Shown one piece after another: positions 25,599-34,875 of a stretch of DNA of 64,000 nt. Made by a program: the position numbers and the translations under genes. Location: contig NZ_FOVN01000002.1 in NCBI RefSeq assembly GCF_900115185.1, forward strand, positions 29,980-93,979. Direction: 5' to 3'. Position 1 is the stretch's first letter; every line of letters starts with the position of its first letter. Below the pieces are notes generated by a model. The model had not been told where the DNA came from and ran no database searches. It saw only the letters and a list, made by a program, of their open reading frames with translations. This stretch comes from Algorimicrobium echini. GTDB taxonomy: Bacteria > Bacteroidota > Bacteroidia > Flavobacteriales > Flavobacteriaceae.

Positions 25599-25874
25599 TT
25601 AACGTTTACTTATTTTATTGTGGGTAATCTGTTTTTGCCTACTACATTTAAAGCGCCCTTTACTAAACGAACGCAATTTTTCATGCTTGGTTTTTCTGCC
25701 TTGAACACGTTTACGCCACATTTTAAAACTACTTGGTTTCATTTCGCGTCGCATGATGTTAATAACGTCTTGCTCTTCTAATCCGAATTGAAAGTGAATG
25801 GCCTCAAATGTTGTGCGGTCTTCCCAAGCCATTTCAATAATCCTATCCGTTTCTCGTTCAGTAAATTCTGTCAT
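25599..25874 (-). CDS. DUF2805 (TIGR03643) family protein
   Basis: A 91-residue basic protein with a helix-turn-helix-like N-terminus (ETDRIIEMAWEDRTTFEAIH, then FGLEEQDVINIMRREMKPSSFKMWRKRV). This is the TIGR03643/DUF2805 family, typically next to cryptochrome and photolyase genes in diverse bacteria and of unknown function. Its start overlaps the end of the next gene upstream by 4 bp (ATGA type). Confidence 0.85.
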   Translation of the reverse strand: MTEFTERETDRIIEMAWEDRTTFEAIHFQFGLEEQDVINIMRREMKPSSFKMWRKRVQGRKTKHEKLRSFSKGRFKCSRQKQITHNKISKR

Positions 25875-26299
25875 GTGTCCATAAAATTAAAGCGTTCATC
25901 ATAAACAACTTTAGCATTTAATAAGCGATTAAAAAAAGCTTTATTTTCTTTAAACGTTTTATTGTTTTTAAAGTTGATAAATTTGCCTTGTGCATGGATA
26001 CTGGCGCCATTTGTTTTGTAAATTACTAATTGATAATATGGAATTATCCATGAAAAATTTTGTAATCCTTTATTAATAAATATAATTATACCACCAGAGC
26101 GCATTTCTATGTTGGCATAGTTAATATCATCAACACGATTCAAGTAGGGTTGTAAATTAGGACTAGCCTCATTAATTATCATCCGCTTGGAACCAATGCC
26201 TTTTAGCTTAATAGCTTCAAAAAAGGTATAGGGCTTGCCTATAAGGTCAGTGATTATTTTCTTGTGTTCTTTTTCGTGATATGTACTATTTAATATCAA
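25871..26299 (-). CDS. Conserved protein of unknown function at the head of the second operon
   Basis: Soluble protein with motifs KKIITDLIGKPYTFFEAIKL and EMRSGGIIIFINKG; I do not recognise a family. The reading frame is open to an ATG at 26347, but that start lies inside the inverted repeat 26331-26360 and upstream of a TAAATTTG promoter box, so a TTG start at 26299 (MILNSTYHEKEHKK) is more likely; about 142 residues. It overlaps the DUF2805 gene by 4 bp. Its position suggests a role in the light-response cluster. Confidence 0.55.
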   Translation of the reverse strand: MILNSTYHEKEHKKIITDLIGKPYTFFEAIKLKGIGSKRMIINEASPNLQPYLNRVDDINYANIEMRSGGIIIFINKGLQNFSWIIPYYQLVIYKTNGASIHAQGKFINFKNNKTFKENKAFFNRLLNAKVVYDERFNFMDT

Positions 26300-26309
26300 T
26301 GTATTGTTA

Positions 26310-26317
26310 TTTGATAT
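26310..26317 (-). promoter_or_regulatory. -7 promoter box of the second operon
   Basis: TAAATTTG on the minus strand fits TAnnTTTG. It follows the operator half-site as GTTAAACA-TTTTG-TAAATTTG, in the same spacing and context as upstream of the TetR gene (GTTAAACA-TTTTG-TATCTTTA). Confidence 0.55.
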
Positions 26318-26330
26318 CAAATTTACAAAA

Positions 26331-26360
26331 TGTTTAACAAAGATCATTATAAGTTAAACA
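26331..26360. promoter_or_regulatory. Operator-like inverted repeat TGTTTAAC-N14-GTTAAACA (copy 2)
   Basis: Perfect 8-bp arms are separated by 14 bp. It is identical in arm sequence and spacing to the repeat at 34876-34905, and in both cases the minus-strand reading continues TTTTGTA into a -7 box. The arm centres are 22 bp apart, about two helical turns, which fits a dimer or pair of dimers on one DNA face. It lies between the two photolyase-cluster operons. Confidence 0.7.
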
Positions 26361-26390
26361 AAATTTAACAACATCGTTTTTTGAAGGTGC

Positions 26391-27887
26391 TTAATCTTTG
26401 TTGTCAATCATTCGGGAGCGATTGTTAATAGTGTGTTTGTTTAATATTCGGAAACTTTCATTTCGTACTTCTGAATTATTTTTCATGTTCCAAAGTATAT
26501 CACTTGCTTGTTTTCGTCGTGATTTTAAATCAACAATAGGGAAGGGGTAGGTTACACCTAATTCAAAATTATTGAATTGCTGATCTAACGGTGTCATAAG
26601 ATAGGGTTCATGAACAAATGGTAGCTCTAAATTCCGCAATTCTGGAACCCAACGTTTAATAAATGTACCATCTGGATCGTGTTCTAAACTATTTTTTATA
26701 GGATTGTAAATTCGTAAATTATTAATACCTGTTTCTCCAGCTTGCATTTGTAATTGTGGAAAATGAATACCTGGCTCAAAATCTAAAAATTGTTGAGATA
26801 AATGCTTGGAAGCATCTTGCCATGGTTGCCACAAAATATGTGTAAAGAAAGACACTAATAAGGCACGCATTCTAAAGTTTATATAGCCGGTTTCATTTAG
26901 ACAACGCATACTGGCATCTACAAGTGGAAAACCTGTTTGTCCTGTTTTCCATGCTACTTGATACTGATTTGAAATAGATTTTTTTAACTTATGGTACCCT
27001 TTATTAACACTCACTTTTTCCATGACATGTTCCATTTCAAATTTCTGAATAAAATGCGCCTGCCATCGTAATCGCGACCGAAAGGCTGATAATTGCTTCG
27101 TAAATCTAGAGGACTCATAATTGGCTTTTGAAGCCTGATATACTTGTCTTACGGATAAGTTTCCCCAAGCAATATATGGTGATAAGCGACTACAACTTTT
27201 TCTTGATTTTTCAGGTTTTGAAATATGAAACATATAATCCTTATGTCTTGTATGTAAAAAGGATTGTAAATATTTGTTCGCTGTTTTCGTTCCACCCTGT
27301 TGAAATGGTTTGTCTTTTAACGTTTCTAAATTTGTTGTTTGGCATTGGTTTTCCAATTCGTGAATAGCATCTATATTTAAAAAGTCTGATATTTTAGCTG
27401 TAAACTGAATTAATGGTTGACTCATGATGTTATTCCAATTTTCAAACCAAAGGTCTCTGTTTTTAAGACCGCGAATAACCCCATTTTGGATGCTCTCATG
27501 CCACGCAATCAAATTGTTTTTACAATAGCGTTTAAAAGCTTTGTCTCGATCAAATGTTACCTGAATACCTGATTCTTGATGAGAAAACACTTGCTTTATT
27601 TGATAGGAATTGGAAATTAAATTACAGGCTGAAATGATATCGGAATTTATGGCGAGAATTTTTGTTTCATAGACTTTTAAAGCGCTATTTAAATCGCGAA
27701 TGGATTCTTTAATAAAATCCCAATGCCGTTGGCTGTAATGTGAATCTTCAATAAGTAATTGTTCAAATACAAATAAACAAAGCACAGGTTCTTTCTGCTC
27801 AAGTGCCCTTTGTAAAGGCTCGTGATCTTCTAAACGTAAATCACGTTTAAACCATACCATGTGAATAGGCTCCCGTTTAGTAGTCAT
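26391..27887 (-). CDS. Cryptochrome/photolyase family protein (FAD-binding)
   Basis: A 498-residue photolyase homologue: N-terminal MVWFKRDLRLEDHEPLQRAL, a C-terminal FAD domain with SRLSPYIAWGNLSVRQVYQ and LVDASMRCLNETGYINFRMR, and an altered region where class I enzymes have NWQW-A (here MQAGETGINNLRIYNP). That marks a separate subfamily from the phr product; damage specificity or a sensory role cannot be told from sequence. It overlaps the Fe-S photolyase gene by 11 bp and is the last gene of the operon that starts with the TetR gene. Confidence 0.85.
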   Translation of the reverse strand: MTTKREPIHMVWFKRDLRLEDHEPLQRALEQKEPVLCLFVFEQLLIEDSHYSQRHWDFIKESIRDLNSALKVYETKILAINSDIISACNLISNSYQIKQVFSHQESGIQVTFDRDKAFKRYCKNNLIAWHESIQNGVIRGLKNRDLWFENWNNIMSQPLIQFTAKISDFLNIDAIHELENQCQTTNLETLKDKPFQQGGTKTANKYLQSFLHTRHKDYMFHISKPEKSRKSCSRLSPYIAWGNLSVRQVYQASKANYESSRFTKQLSAFRSRLRWQAHFIQKFEMEHVMEKVSVNKGYHKLKKSISNQYQVAWKTGQTGFPLVDASMRCLNETGYINFRMRALLVSFFTHILWQPWQDASKHLSQQFLDFEPGIHFPQLQMQAGETGINNLRIYNPIKNSLEHDPDGTFIKRWVPELRNLELPFVHEPYLMTPLDQQFNNFELGVTYPFPIVDLKSRRKQASDILWNMKNNSEVRNESFRILNKHTINNRSRMIDNKD

Positions 27888-29409
27888 TTTGATTTTCTAT
27901 AATGTGTTTAGCACGTTCCTTAATAGCTGTAAGGTTTTTGTTGTCCATTTTATCTAAAAGATGATACATCATTTTCATCCGATGGTTAGATTCTAACAGA
28001 TTGCGTTTATCATCCAAGAAATTCCAATACAGACTATTAAAAGGGCAGGCGTCAACGTCTGTTTTCTTCTTGTAATTGTAATGGCAATCGTCACAATAAT
28101 TACTCATTTTCTGTATGTAAGAACCGGAAGAGACATACGGTTTTGTAGCTATTTTACCACCATCCGCAAACTGACTCATACCTCGTGTGTTGGGTAATTG
28201 AACCCATTCTACAGCATCCGCATAAATCCCCAAATACCATGCATCAACATCATCTGGGTTTGTTTGGGTAAGTAAAGCGTAATTTCCGGTAATCATGAGT
28301 CGTTGAATATGATGCGCATAAGCATTATTTAACGAATTAGAAATACTATGTTTTAAACAAGCCATTTTGGTGTTTCCGGTCCAAAAGAATTCAGCCAATT
28401 TATTTGTGTTCTCTAAATGATTCGTGTCTTTAAATTGTGGCATTAAGGCCCAATACATACCACGCATATATTCACGCCAACCAATAACTTGACGGATAAA
28501 GCCTTCAACTTGCGAAATATCTATAGTATCTTCATGTTTTCTGTAATAATTTAAAACGGTATCTACAACGTTACTAGCTGAAATTAATTTGATATTCATG
28601 GCAAATGACAGTCGGGAATGAAATAAATAAACTTCATCTGTATGCAAAGCATCTTGATAATCCCCAAAATGAATTAATAAATGTTCACAAAAATATTTTA
28701 GCTGTTCTAAAGCTTGTTTTCTGGTTATAGGGTAATTAAATGTTTTCTGACTCCAGTTTCCCATGGTTTTAATGCCAGACTTTTCAATATCTGAAACCAC
28801 ATTAGAAACGTCATTCTTAAAATATTTATAGGTCGGTATTTCGGGTTCGTTTTTCCATTTTTTCCGATTGGATTGATCGTAATTCCATTTTCCACCCTCT
28901 GGATTACCGTAAGCCATTAATATATCATGATTTTTACGCATATTCCGGTAAAAATTTTCCATGACAAATTGCTTTTTACCCTTATAGAACGTTTGTAAAT
29001 CTTCACGTTTAGTATAGAAATGAGCGGTATCTACAACATGAGATTCAATTGATAGCGTTTTGGTGAATTCTTGTAATTGGTTATCCAATCTGTATTCATC
29101 AGGTAGCTGGTATTCAAAACAGGTACTATTTTCTTGCTTGATAATGTTTTGAAGATTGTCAGTCAGTTTTTGCGTATTAGTGTTATCGTTAATTTTATAA
29201 TAAATAACCTGATGTCCAGCCGCTTTTAAATCGTCAGCAAATTGACGCATGGCTGCAAAAAAACCAATAACTTTTTGAATATGGTGTGTAACATAATCGG
29301 TTTCTTGGCGCATCTCAAAAATGGCGTAAACAATATCATCATCAACAGATTTAAACCACGGATGTTTTATATTTAATTGATCGCCTAAAATGAGTCGGAG
29401 TGTTTTCAT
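27877..29409 (-). CDS. Fe-S cluster photolyase/cryptochrome ((6-4) photolyase, PhrB/CryB type)
   Basis: A 510-residue member of the iron-sulfur bacterial cryptochrome/photolyase group, starting LRLILGDQLN rather than the WFRRDLR motif. The four cluster ligands are present: Cys351 (KMACLKHS), Cys439 and Cys442 (YCDDCHYN) and Cys455 (DACPFNSLYW), with nearly the same numbering as Agrobacterium PhrB, which repairs (6-4) photoproducts and binds dimethyl-ribityl-lumazine. It overlaps its neighbours by 4 and 11 bp in a tightly coupled operon. Confidence 0.93.
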   Translation of the reverse strand: MKTLRLILGDQLNIKHPWFKSVDDDIVYAIFEMRQETDYVTHHIQKVIGFFAAMRQFADDLKAAGHQVIYYKINDNTNTQKLTDNLQNIIKQENSTCFEYQLPDEYRLDNQLQEFTKTLSIESHVVDTAHFYTKREDLQTFYKGKKQFVMENFYRNMRKNHDILMAYGNPEGGKWNYDQSNRKKWKNEPEIPTYKYFKNDVSNVVSDIEKSGIKTMGNWSQKTFNYPITRKQALEQLKYFCEHLLIHFGDYQDALHTDEVYLFHSRLSFAMNIKLISASNVVDTVLNYYRKHEDTIDISQVEGFIRQVIGWREYMRGMYWALMPQFKDTNHLENTNKLAEFFWTGNTKMACLKHSISNSLNNAYAHHIQRLMITGNYALLTQTNPDDVDAWYLGIYADAVEWVQLPNTRGMSQFADGGKIATKPYVSSGSYIQKMSNYCDDCHYNYKKKTDVDACPFNSLYWNFLDDKRNLLESNHRMKMMYHLLDKMDNKNLTAIKERAKHIIENQNDY

Positions 29410-30716
29410 TCAAACAAGGTATTTTGTATCCAACGCTTCTGAAATTTTCCATGTTCATCATAACGTTGGGCTTGGAGTTTTACATTAAAAGTTCTATTTC
29501 TAGGATCGTTTCCTACGCCTGCCACATACAACCAATTTCCATAATTGCTATGCACATCATAATCTATAAGAAAAGATTCAAAATAAGCAGCACCAATGCG
29601 CCAATCCAATTCAAGTGTTTTTGCAAAATAGGAAGCCACATTTTGCCGTCCACGATTGCTCATCCAGCCAGTTTTATTCAGTTCAATCATATTGGCGTTA
29701 ACAAACTGTTCAGAAGTTTCACCAGCACACCATTTTTTTATAGCATCAGGGTTTGATTTCCATTGGTAGGATTGCTGATTAATACCATCAACTTTAAAAA
29801 TAGCATTGCCATGTTGCAAGGCAATGAATTTGAAGAAATCACGCCAAATTAACTCGAATATAAGCCAATAGGTTGATTGGTTTTTAAATTCGGATTTTTC
29901 AAAGTTCTTAATAGCCCAATAAATTTGTCTAGCACTCAAGCAACCATTTGCCAACCATGGGGAAAATTTAGAACTATAGTCGGTTCCTAATAAACCGTTT
30001 CTTGTTTTCTTATAAAAACCTATTTTTTTGCTTTCAAAAATATAGGTATTTAACCTGTTCTGGGCAGCCGTTTCGCCACCCGAAAACGGGAAAGCACTAT
30101 GAGGATGGGTTTCAAATTCCAAAAAACCAAGCCTATTTAAATTTGGAATTGTTGTGTTATTTTCAATTTGAAAAGCAACTTGTTTTGTTGCTTTAAGCAT
30201 GTTGTTTACAGAACAGTTTTTTTCTAATACTTTTCTGAAATTTGTAAATACCTTTGGAATTTCATTTAAATGAATGAAAACATCATCAGGATGAAATAAA
30301 AACTGATCATACAATTCATGAAAGTTTGTGTGTTTAGAAACTTTAGATTTTACGTTTTGAATTACTTGTAATTCTTCACTGGTAAATTCTTTTTGTAAGC
30401 AGATATCTGTTATACTGTGAGTTTCACAAAGTTTTGGAATGGCAATTTCTGGTGTGTTATGAAACGTAAATAGTGGAATGTTAAGCGTTGCGAGTTGTTT
30501 TTTTAAATCTTGAACACTTTCAATAGTAAAACGGGCACGATATTTTTCTGTTTTTTTAAAACCAAATGTTGTTGATTCATAATGTCTTGGGTCAAAACAA
30601 TATATAGCAATTACAGGATTTTTTAATTGTAAGGCCTTGGTTAAAACGGTATTATCTTGAATCCGTAAATTGGTGGTAAACCAAACTAATGTGTATGTGT
30701 TTTGTTTCGTTTGCAT
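29406..30716 (-). CDS. DASH-type cryptochrome
   Basis: A 436-residue protein with the CRY-DASH pattern: [20 protein letters not shown] at the N-terminus, [19 protein letters not shown], the FAD-binding [20 protein letters not shown] and IWRDFFKF, then [15 protein letters not shown] and [22 protein letters not shown] proteins repair cyclobutane dimers in single-stranded DNA and bind MTHF and FAD. Its start lies inside the end of the DUF2256 gene (31-bp overlap). Confidence 0.93.
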   Translation of the reverse strand: MQTKQNTYTLVWFTTNLRIQDNTVLTKALQLKNPVIAIYCFDPRHYESTTFGFKKTEKYRARFTIESVQDLKKQLATLNIPLFTFHNTPEIAIPKLCETHSITDICLQKEFTSEELQVIQNVKSKVSKHTNFHELYDQFLFHPDDVFIHLNEIPKVFTNFRKVLEKNCSVNNMLKATKQVAFQIENNTTIPNLNRLGFLEFETHPHSAFPFSGGETAAQNRLNTYIFESKKIGFYKKTRNGLLGTDYSSKFSPWLANGCLSARQIYWAIKNFEKSEFKNQSTYWLIFELIWRDFFKFIALQHGNAIFKVDGINQQSYQWKSNPDAIKKWCAGETSEQFVNANMIELNKTGWMSNRGRQNVASYFAKTLELDWRIGAAYFESFLIDYDVHSNYGNWLYVAGVGNDPRNRTFNVKLQAQRYDEHGKFQKRWIQNTLFE

Positions 30717-30826
30717 CGTTCGCTACAGTAAATTACATGTTCCCAATTATTTCGCCATTTTTTTCGCCAAGTAAATGGTAATTGGCACACAGGACATGTT
30801 TTTGTTGGTAAATCTGATTTTTTCAA
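30686..30826 (-). CDS. DUF2256 domain protein, 46 aa
   Basis: A 46-residue protein with two CxxC-like pairs (TCPVCQLPF and YCSERCKR) that probably bind zinc, and the core [17 protein letters not shown]. This is DUF2256, found almost always beside cryptochrome/photolyase genes. The only possible start is a TTG that follows directly, and in frame, the TAA stop of the upstream SDR gene. It overlaps the cryDASH gene by 31 bp. Confidence 0.8.
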   Translation of the reverse strand: MKKSDLPTKTCPVCQLPFTWRKKWRNNWEHVIYCSERCKRNKTHTH

Positions 30827-32248
30827 TTAGGAGGCAATTTTATTAATCATGCCTCTAAAAATAAAGCCATGAAATGGTAAAACGCTATACCAATAAAGTC
30901 GTCCTGCTAAACCTCGTGGTCTAAACGTGGCGGTTTGTTTCAGTTTGTTATCTTCAATTTTGAATTCTAACCAAGCTTCGCCAGGTAATTTCATTTCGGC
31001 ATAGAGTAGGAGTTTTTGTTTGTCTTTATCGGCAAAAATAACACGCCAGAAATCAAGTGAGTCGCCTACGTGTAAATCTGTTGGACTTGTTCGTCCACGA
31101 CGTAATCCAATACCACCAACCATTTTGTCCATATACCCACGAATTCGCCAGAGAAGGGTGCCATAGTACCAACCGTTATTGCCACCAATGGCCCATATTT
31201 TTCTAATGGTTTCATTAGCATCTGTAATTTCACGTTCCTTATAATCTTTAAAACAACCAAATTTTGGGACATTTACATATTTATGGAAACTGTTTTTTAA
31301 GCGGCCACTACTTACCATGGAGTCTTTCCAGCTAGAAATAATACTATTTTGCTCAATTTTTTCAAAAGCTAACGCAACAGCCTCCTTATAGGAAATAGGA
31401 TTAACTTCTAGCAAGGTGTTAATGTTGCTGGGTTTTCCAATAATTTCAACACCCATACTATCAACCAATGATGAAGCTAATTTATATGAGGTAGACGTAA
31501 CAAAATACAGCCAATATGATGATAGTTTTGGTGTCATTACGGGAACCGTTAGGATATATCGCTTTAGTTTTCGCACTTCAGCAAACTCCAAAAGCATGTT
31601 TTTATAAGTGAGTGTTTCAGGGCCAAAAATGTCATAGTTTTGATTATATAATCGCTCATCACCTGCGCTTTTAGATAAGTAGCTTAGTACATCTCTGACC
31701 GCTAATGGTTGGGTTTTTGTATTTAGCCATTTTGGAGCAATCATAAAGGGTAACTTTTCTACTAAATCTCTTATAATTTCAAATGAAGAGCTTCCAGATC
31801 CTACAATAATTCCAGCTTTAAAAATGGTGGTTGCATATGTGTCAGACTTTAAAATTTCTTCAACTTGTTTCCTAGATCGTAAGTGTTTGGATAGTTTTTC
31901 GTCGTTAGTAATGCCACTTAAATAAATAACTTGTTTTACTGCTGTTTTAGCTATAGCATGTTTGAAATTTTCAGCACATTGTGCTTCTAAATCTTCAAAA
32001 TCTTTAGAGCTATTAGACATGGAGTGGATTAAATAATAGGCCACATCAATATTATTAGGAAAATTTGTTAAGGTTTCAGGTTTGAGAAAATCACCCTCTA
32101 TAAAATCGATATGAGAATCTTCCACATAGTGTGTGTCTGCTCGTAAAATATCCCGAACCACACAAATAACCTGATGACCATCTTGTACAAGTAATGGTAT
32201 TAGGCGTTTGCCAATATAACCCGTTGCACCTGTAACAAGAATCTTCAT
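30827..32248 (-). CDS. NAD(P)-binding SDR-like protein with DUF2867 domain
   Basis: A 473-residue protein with an atypical SDR Rossmann domain (ILVTGATGYIGKRLIPLL, then VKQVIYLSGI) and a C-terminal DUF2867 domain (about residues 320-470, ending in FRPRGLAGRLYWYSVLPFHGFIF). This two-domain type is usual in bacterial light-response clusters with cryptochromes and flavin reductase; the substrate is unknown. It lies 2 bp behind the flavin-reductase gene. Confidence 0.85.
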   Translation of the reverse strand: MKILVTGATGYIGKRLIPLLVQDGHQVICVVRDILRADTHYVEDSHIDFIEGDFLKPETLTNFPNNIDVAYYLIHSMSNSSKDFEDLEAQCAENFKHAIAKTAVKQVIYLSGITNDEKLSKHLRSRKQVEEILKSDTYATTIFKAGIIVGSGSSSFEIIRDLVEKLPFMIAPKWLNTKTQPLAVRDVLSYLSKSAGDERLYNQNYDIFGPETLTYKNMLLEFAEVRKLKRYILTVPVMTPKLSSYWLYFVTSTSYKLASSLVDSMGVEIIGKPSNINTLLEVNPISYKEAVALAFEKIEQNSIISSWKDSMVSSGRLKNSFHKYVNVPKFGCFKDYKEREITDANETIRKIWAIGGNNGWYYGTLLWRIRGYMDKMVGGIGLRRGRTSPTDLHVGDSLDFWRVIFADKDKQKLLLYAEMKLPGEAWLEFKIEDNKLKQTATFRPRGLAGRLYWYSVLPFHGFIFRGMINKIAS

Positions 32249-32250
32249 GG

Positions 32251-32886
32251 TTATTGTGTATTTAAGGTTTGTTTTGGTCGTTGATAAGCGTGTCGTTCTT
32301 TTAGTTTTGGAATGGCGTAACCATCCAGTCCGTTTATTGTAGCCACCTGTGCTTTTGATAGATTAATAAAACCATCCGTTTCTAATACATGCTTTTGAAG
32401 AAATAAATCTTTTATTCTGCCAATAATTAATAGAGTTCCATTTGCTTTAATTGGATACTCTTCAACAAATTCCATAAACAGTTGTACGGGAGCTGTTTCT
32501 ACAAACGGGCAATTGATACCTGATTTATACTCAGGCTTTAATGTGGTAGCATCAAATTCAGAAATCTCTTTACCATATTTAGCCGATGTATGGTGTGCTT
32601 CCGTAATGATAGATTCATGCACATGATTTATTGTGTAAAAACCTGTTTCTTTTATATTATCGTAGGTATTTCTAGTAACGGTAGTAGGTCTCATAAAAAC
32701 ACCTAACAAAGGTGGGTCTGAACCGACATGCGTTACTGAACTAAAAATGGCTACGTTTTCAATTCCGTTTGCAGATTTAGTGGCGATTAAATTAGCCGAT
32801 TTAAAACCAGAACAGCTATTTATAAGGTTAATTTTATATAAATGATTTAATTGCAATATGTCTTCATGGCTAAAATGTGTTATCAT
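32251..32886 (-). CDS. Flavin reductase family protein
   Basis: A 211-residue protein of the FMN-binding split-barrel type (SCSGFKSANLIATKSANGIEN, PPLLGVFMRPTTVTRNTYDN, FYTINHV). Members bind FMN and reduce flavins with NAD(P)H or act as oxidoreductases. In this operon it may supply reduced flavin for the photolyases or handle photo-oxidised products; that is inference. Its ATG overlaps the upstream ABC1 gene stop by 4 bp. Confidence 0.85.
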   Translation of the reverse strand: MITHFSHEDILQLNHLYKINLINSCSGFKSANLIATKSANGIENVAIFSSVTHVGSDPPLLGVFMRPTTVTRNTYDNIKETGFYTINHVHESIITEAHHTSAKYGKEISEFDATTLKPEYKSGINCPFVETAPVQLFMEFVEEYPIKANGTLLIIGRIKDLFLQKHVLETDGFINLSKAQVATINGLDGYAIPKLKERHAYQRPKQTLNTQ

Positions 32887-34193
32887 AAGGTGTTAAAATT
32901 ATTGATTTTTACATCTTGAGCTTTTAAATCGAACATGAGATTGTACAAGCCAAAAAACGTTCGGTTTATGTATATGAAATGCTTGGAACCTCGATTACCG
33001 TTCATTTTACGTAATTCTGTGTTTTTTGAATATTTTTCGCCTAATTCAGCAATTCGACCAAAGAATGAAGGGTCTGAAAAATCGAAGGTTTCTACATGAA
33101 ATGGTTGTGTGAAAATACTTAACATTTCATGAAACATAGTTGAGAAAAATTCTATTTCTTCAGGTGAATCATCTGGTTTTAAAATTTCTAATTTGAACAT
33201 TTTTTCACGAAAGATAGTCGGATTTTCTATGCTTTCTTTTTCAGCTAATTCAAAATAGGGTATATAAAAATCCTCGGGAATTGATTTCATGCAGCCAAAA
33301 TCTAATGCTATCAAATGGCCTTCTTTTGAAATTAAAAAATTTCCAGGGTGTGGGTCGGCATGTACTTTTTTTAATTTATGAATTTGAAACATGTAAAAAT
33401 CCCAAAGAGACTGTCCAATTTTATTAGCCACATTCTGATTGGTATTTGTAGCTGTAAATTCGGATAAATGCTCACCTGTCATATAGTCCATAGTAATAAT
33501 CCGTTCGGAGGATAAATTAGGGTAATACTTTGGGAATTTTATATTAGGAATATGTGAACATGCCTTGGCAATTTCTTCGCTTTGCTCCAATTCTAGAATA
33601 TAATTTGTTTCTTCAACTAACTTGTTTTCAACTTCTTTGAAGTATTTATCAGAATCTTTACCTTTTATATTAAACATTTTTATAGCTATGGGTTTAACCA
33701 TGGCTAAATCAGACTGGATGCTTTCGGCAACTCCTGGATATTGAATTTTAACAGCCAATTTTTTGCCATCTTTTTCTGCAATATGTACTTGACCAATACT
33801 GGCAGCGTTTACAGAAGTCGCATTGAAGGTGTCAAAAATATCTTCTGGTGGCTTTCCAAAATAGGTTTTGAAAGTTTTTACTACTAAAGGTGGCGATAAA
33901 GGTGGAACCGAAAATTGAGCCAATGAGAATTTTTCCACATAAGCCTGCGGTAAAATGCTTTTTTCCATACTCAACATTTGCGCAACTTTAAGTGCGCTAC
34001 CTTTTAGTTGTTTTAAGCCATCATAAATATCTTCAGCATTATTCTGATTTAATTTTTCTTTAGCTTCTAATTCCGTTTTCGTGATTTTATCACCATAATA
34101 CTTTAAGTAATTTACACCCACTTTAGCACCTGTTTTTACCAGTTTACTAGCACGTTGTATTTTGCTTGTTGGAATACTATCAATTGTTTTCAT
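32883..34193 (-). CDS. AarF/ABC1/UbiB kinase family protein
   Basis: A 436-residue atypical protein-kinase-like protein with the ABC1 hallmarks: the KxGQ-like helix (LKGSALKVAQMLSMEK), the ala-rich loop NAASIGQVHIA, the VAIK-equivalent LAVKIQYPG, and HADPHPGNFLI with DFG (ALDFGCMK). The family supports quinone or lipid biosynthesis through an ATPase activity. It is cytosolic or membrane-associated. It lies 6 bp behind the TetR gene as the second gene of the operon. Confidence 0.9.
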   Translation of the reverse strand: MKTIDSIPTSKIQRASKLVKTGAKVGVNYLKYYGDKITKTELEAKEKLNQNNAEDIYDGLKQLKGSALKVAQMLSMEKSILPQAYVEKFSLAQFSVPPLSPPLVVKTFKTYFGKPPEDIFDTFNATSVNAASIGQVHIAEKDGKKLAVKIQYPGVAESIQSDLAMVKPIAIKMFNIKGKDSDKYFKEVENKLVEETNYILELEQSEEIAKACSHIPNIKFPKYYPNLSSERIITMDYMTGEHLSEFTATNTNQNVANKIGQSLWDFYMFQIHKLKKVHADPHPGNFLISKEGHLIALDFGCMKSIPEDFYIPYFELAEKESIENPTIFREKMFKLEILKPDDSPEEIEFFSTMFHEMLSIFTQPFHVETFDFSDPSFFGRIAELGEKYSKNTELRKMNGNRGSKHFIYINRTFFGLYNLMFDLKAQDVKINNFNTL

Positions 34194-34199
34194 AGGCGT

Positions 34200-34844
34200 T
34201 TATTGCATTTTTTCTTTAAAAAGAAATTTTCCTAAATCCAAAACGCTTTTTAGTGGTTTGATATCCATTAAATCAAAACCAGCATGTACGGACTTTTCAA
34301 TAAAAATGTCTGTTTTTTCAAAGGAAGGCGAGGTGTCGTCTAACCAAAACTTCATGATCATCATAAGTTGGATCCAAAAAGATTCTTGTTTGGAGTAATC
34401 TTGAATTTTTACAATCCGTGGCTCTTTAATGTCAATGGTTTCAATATCTAATGTATCAATGTATTTTTTAAAAGCGTGGCGTAATTCAGATAGTGTGCTC
34501 AAAGATTTCAAGCCTTTATTTTTAAGCGCATAAACCACGTAACTTCGGTTTACGGTTAAGTTTTCAAAAAAGGTGAAATAAAAACTTAATAATTTGTTTC
34601 TAGCATCAAATTGCTGATAATCTTCACTTTTTTCTAAAACATGTAGCGTATTATCTAAAAATACTTTAAAAATGGTTTTTTCTAAAGCTTCAAAAGACGT
34701 AAATTTTTTGTAAAAATCAGCTTCCTCAAAATTATTTTCTTTTGCAAAGGCATATACGGTATTTGGAGCCTGATTGTGCATTAAAACATAATCCATATAA
34801 AAGGATATGAGCTTGTCTTGGGTAATATTTTTCTTTTTTGCCAT
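34200..34844 (-). CDS. TetR family transcriptional regulator
   Basis: A 214-residue protein whose N-terminal 60 residues fit a TetR helix-turn-helix (NITQDKLISFYMDYVL, TVYAFAKENNFEEADFYKKFTSFEALEKTIF), followed by an all-helical ligand domain. It is the first gene of the eight-gene operon and lies directly downstream of the inverted repeat 34876-34905. That makes autoregulation, and control of the second operon through its identical repeat, a natural hypothesis. It has no B12 domain, so light sensing would be indirect. Confidence 0.75.
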   Translation of the reverse strand: MAKKKNITQDKLISFYMDYVLMHNQAPNTVYAFAKENNFEEADFYKKFTSFEALEKTIFKVFLDNTLHVLEKSEDYQQFDARNKLLSFYFTFFENLTVNRSYVVYALKNKGLKSLSTLSELRHAFKKYIDTLDIETIDIKEPRIVKIQDYSKQESFWIQLMMIMKFWLDDTSPSFEKTDIFIEKSVHAGFDLMDIKPLKSVLDLGKFLFKEKMQ

Positions 34845-34875
34845 AATAAATAATTTCTGATGTAAAGATACAAAA

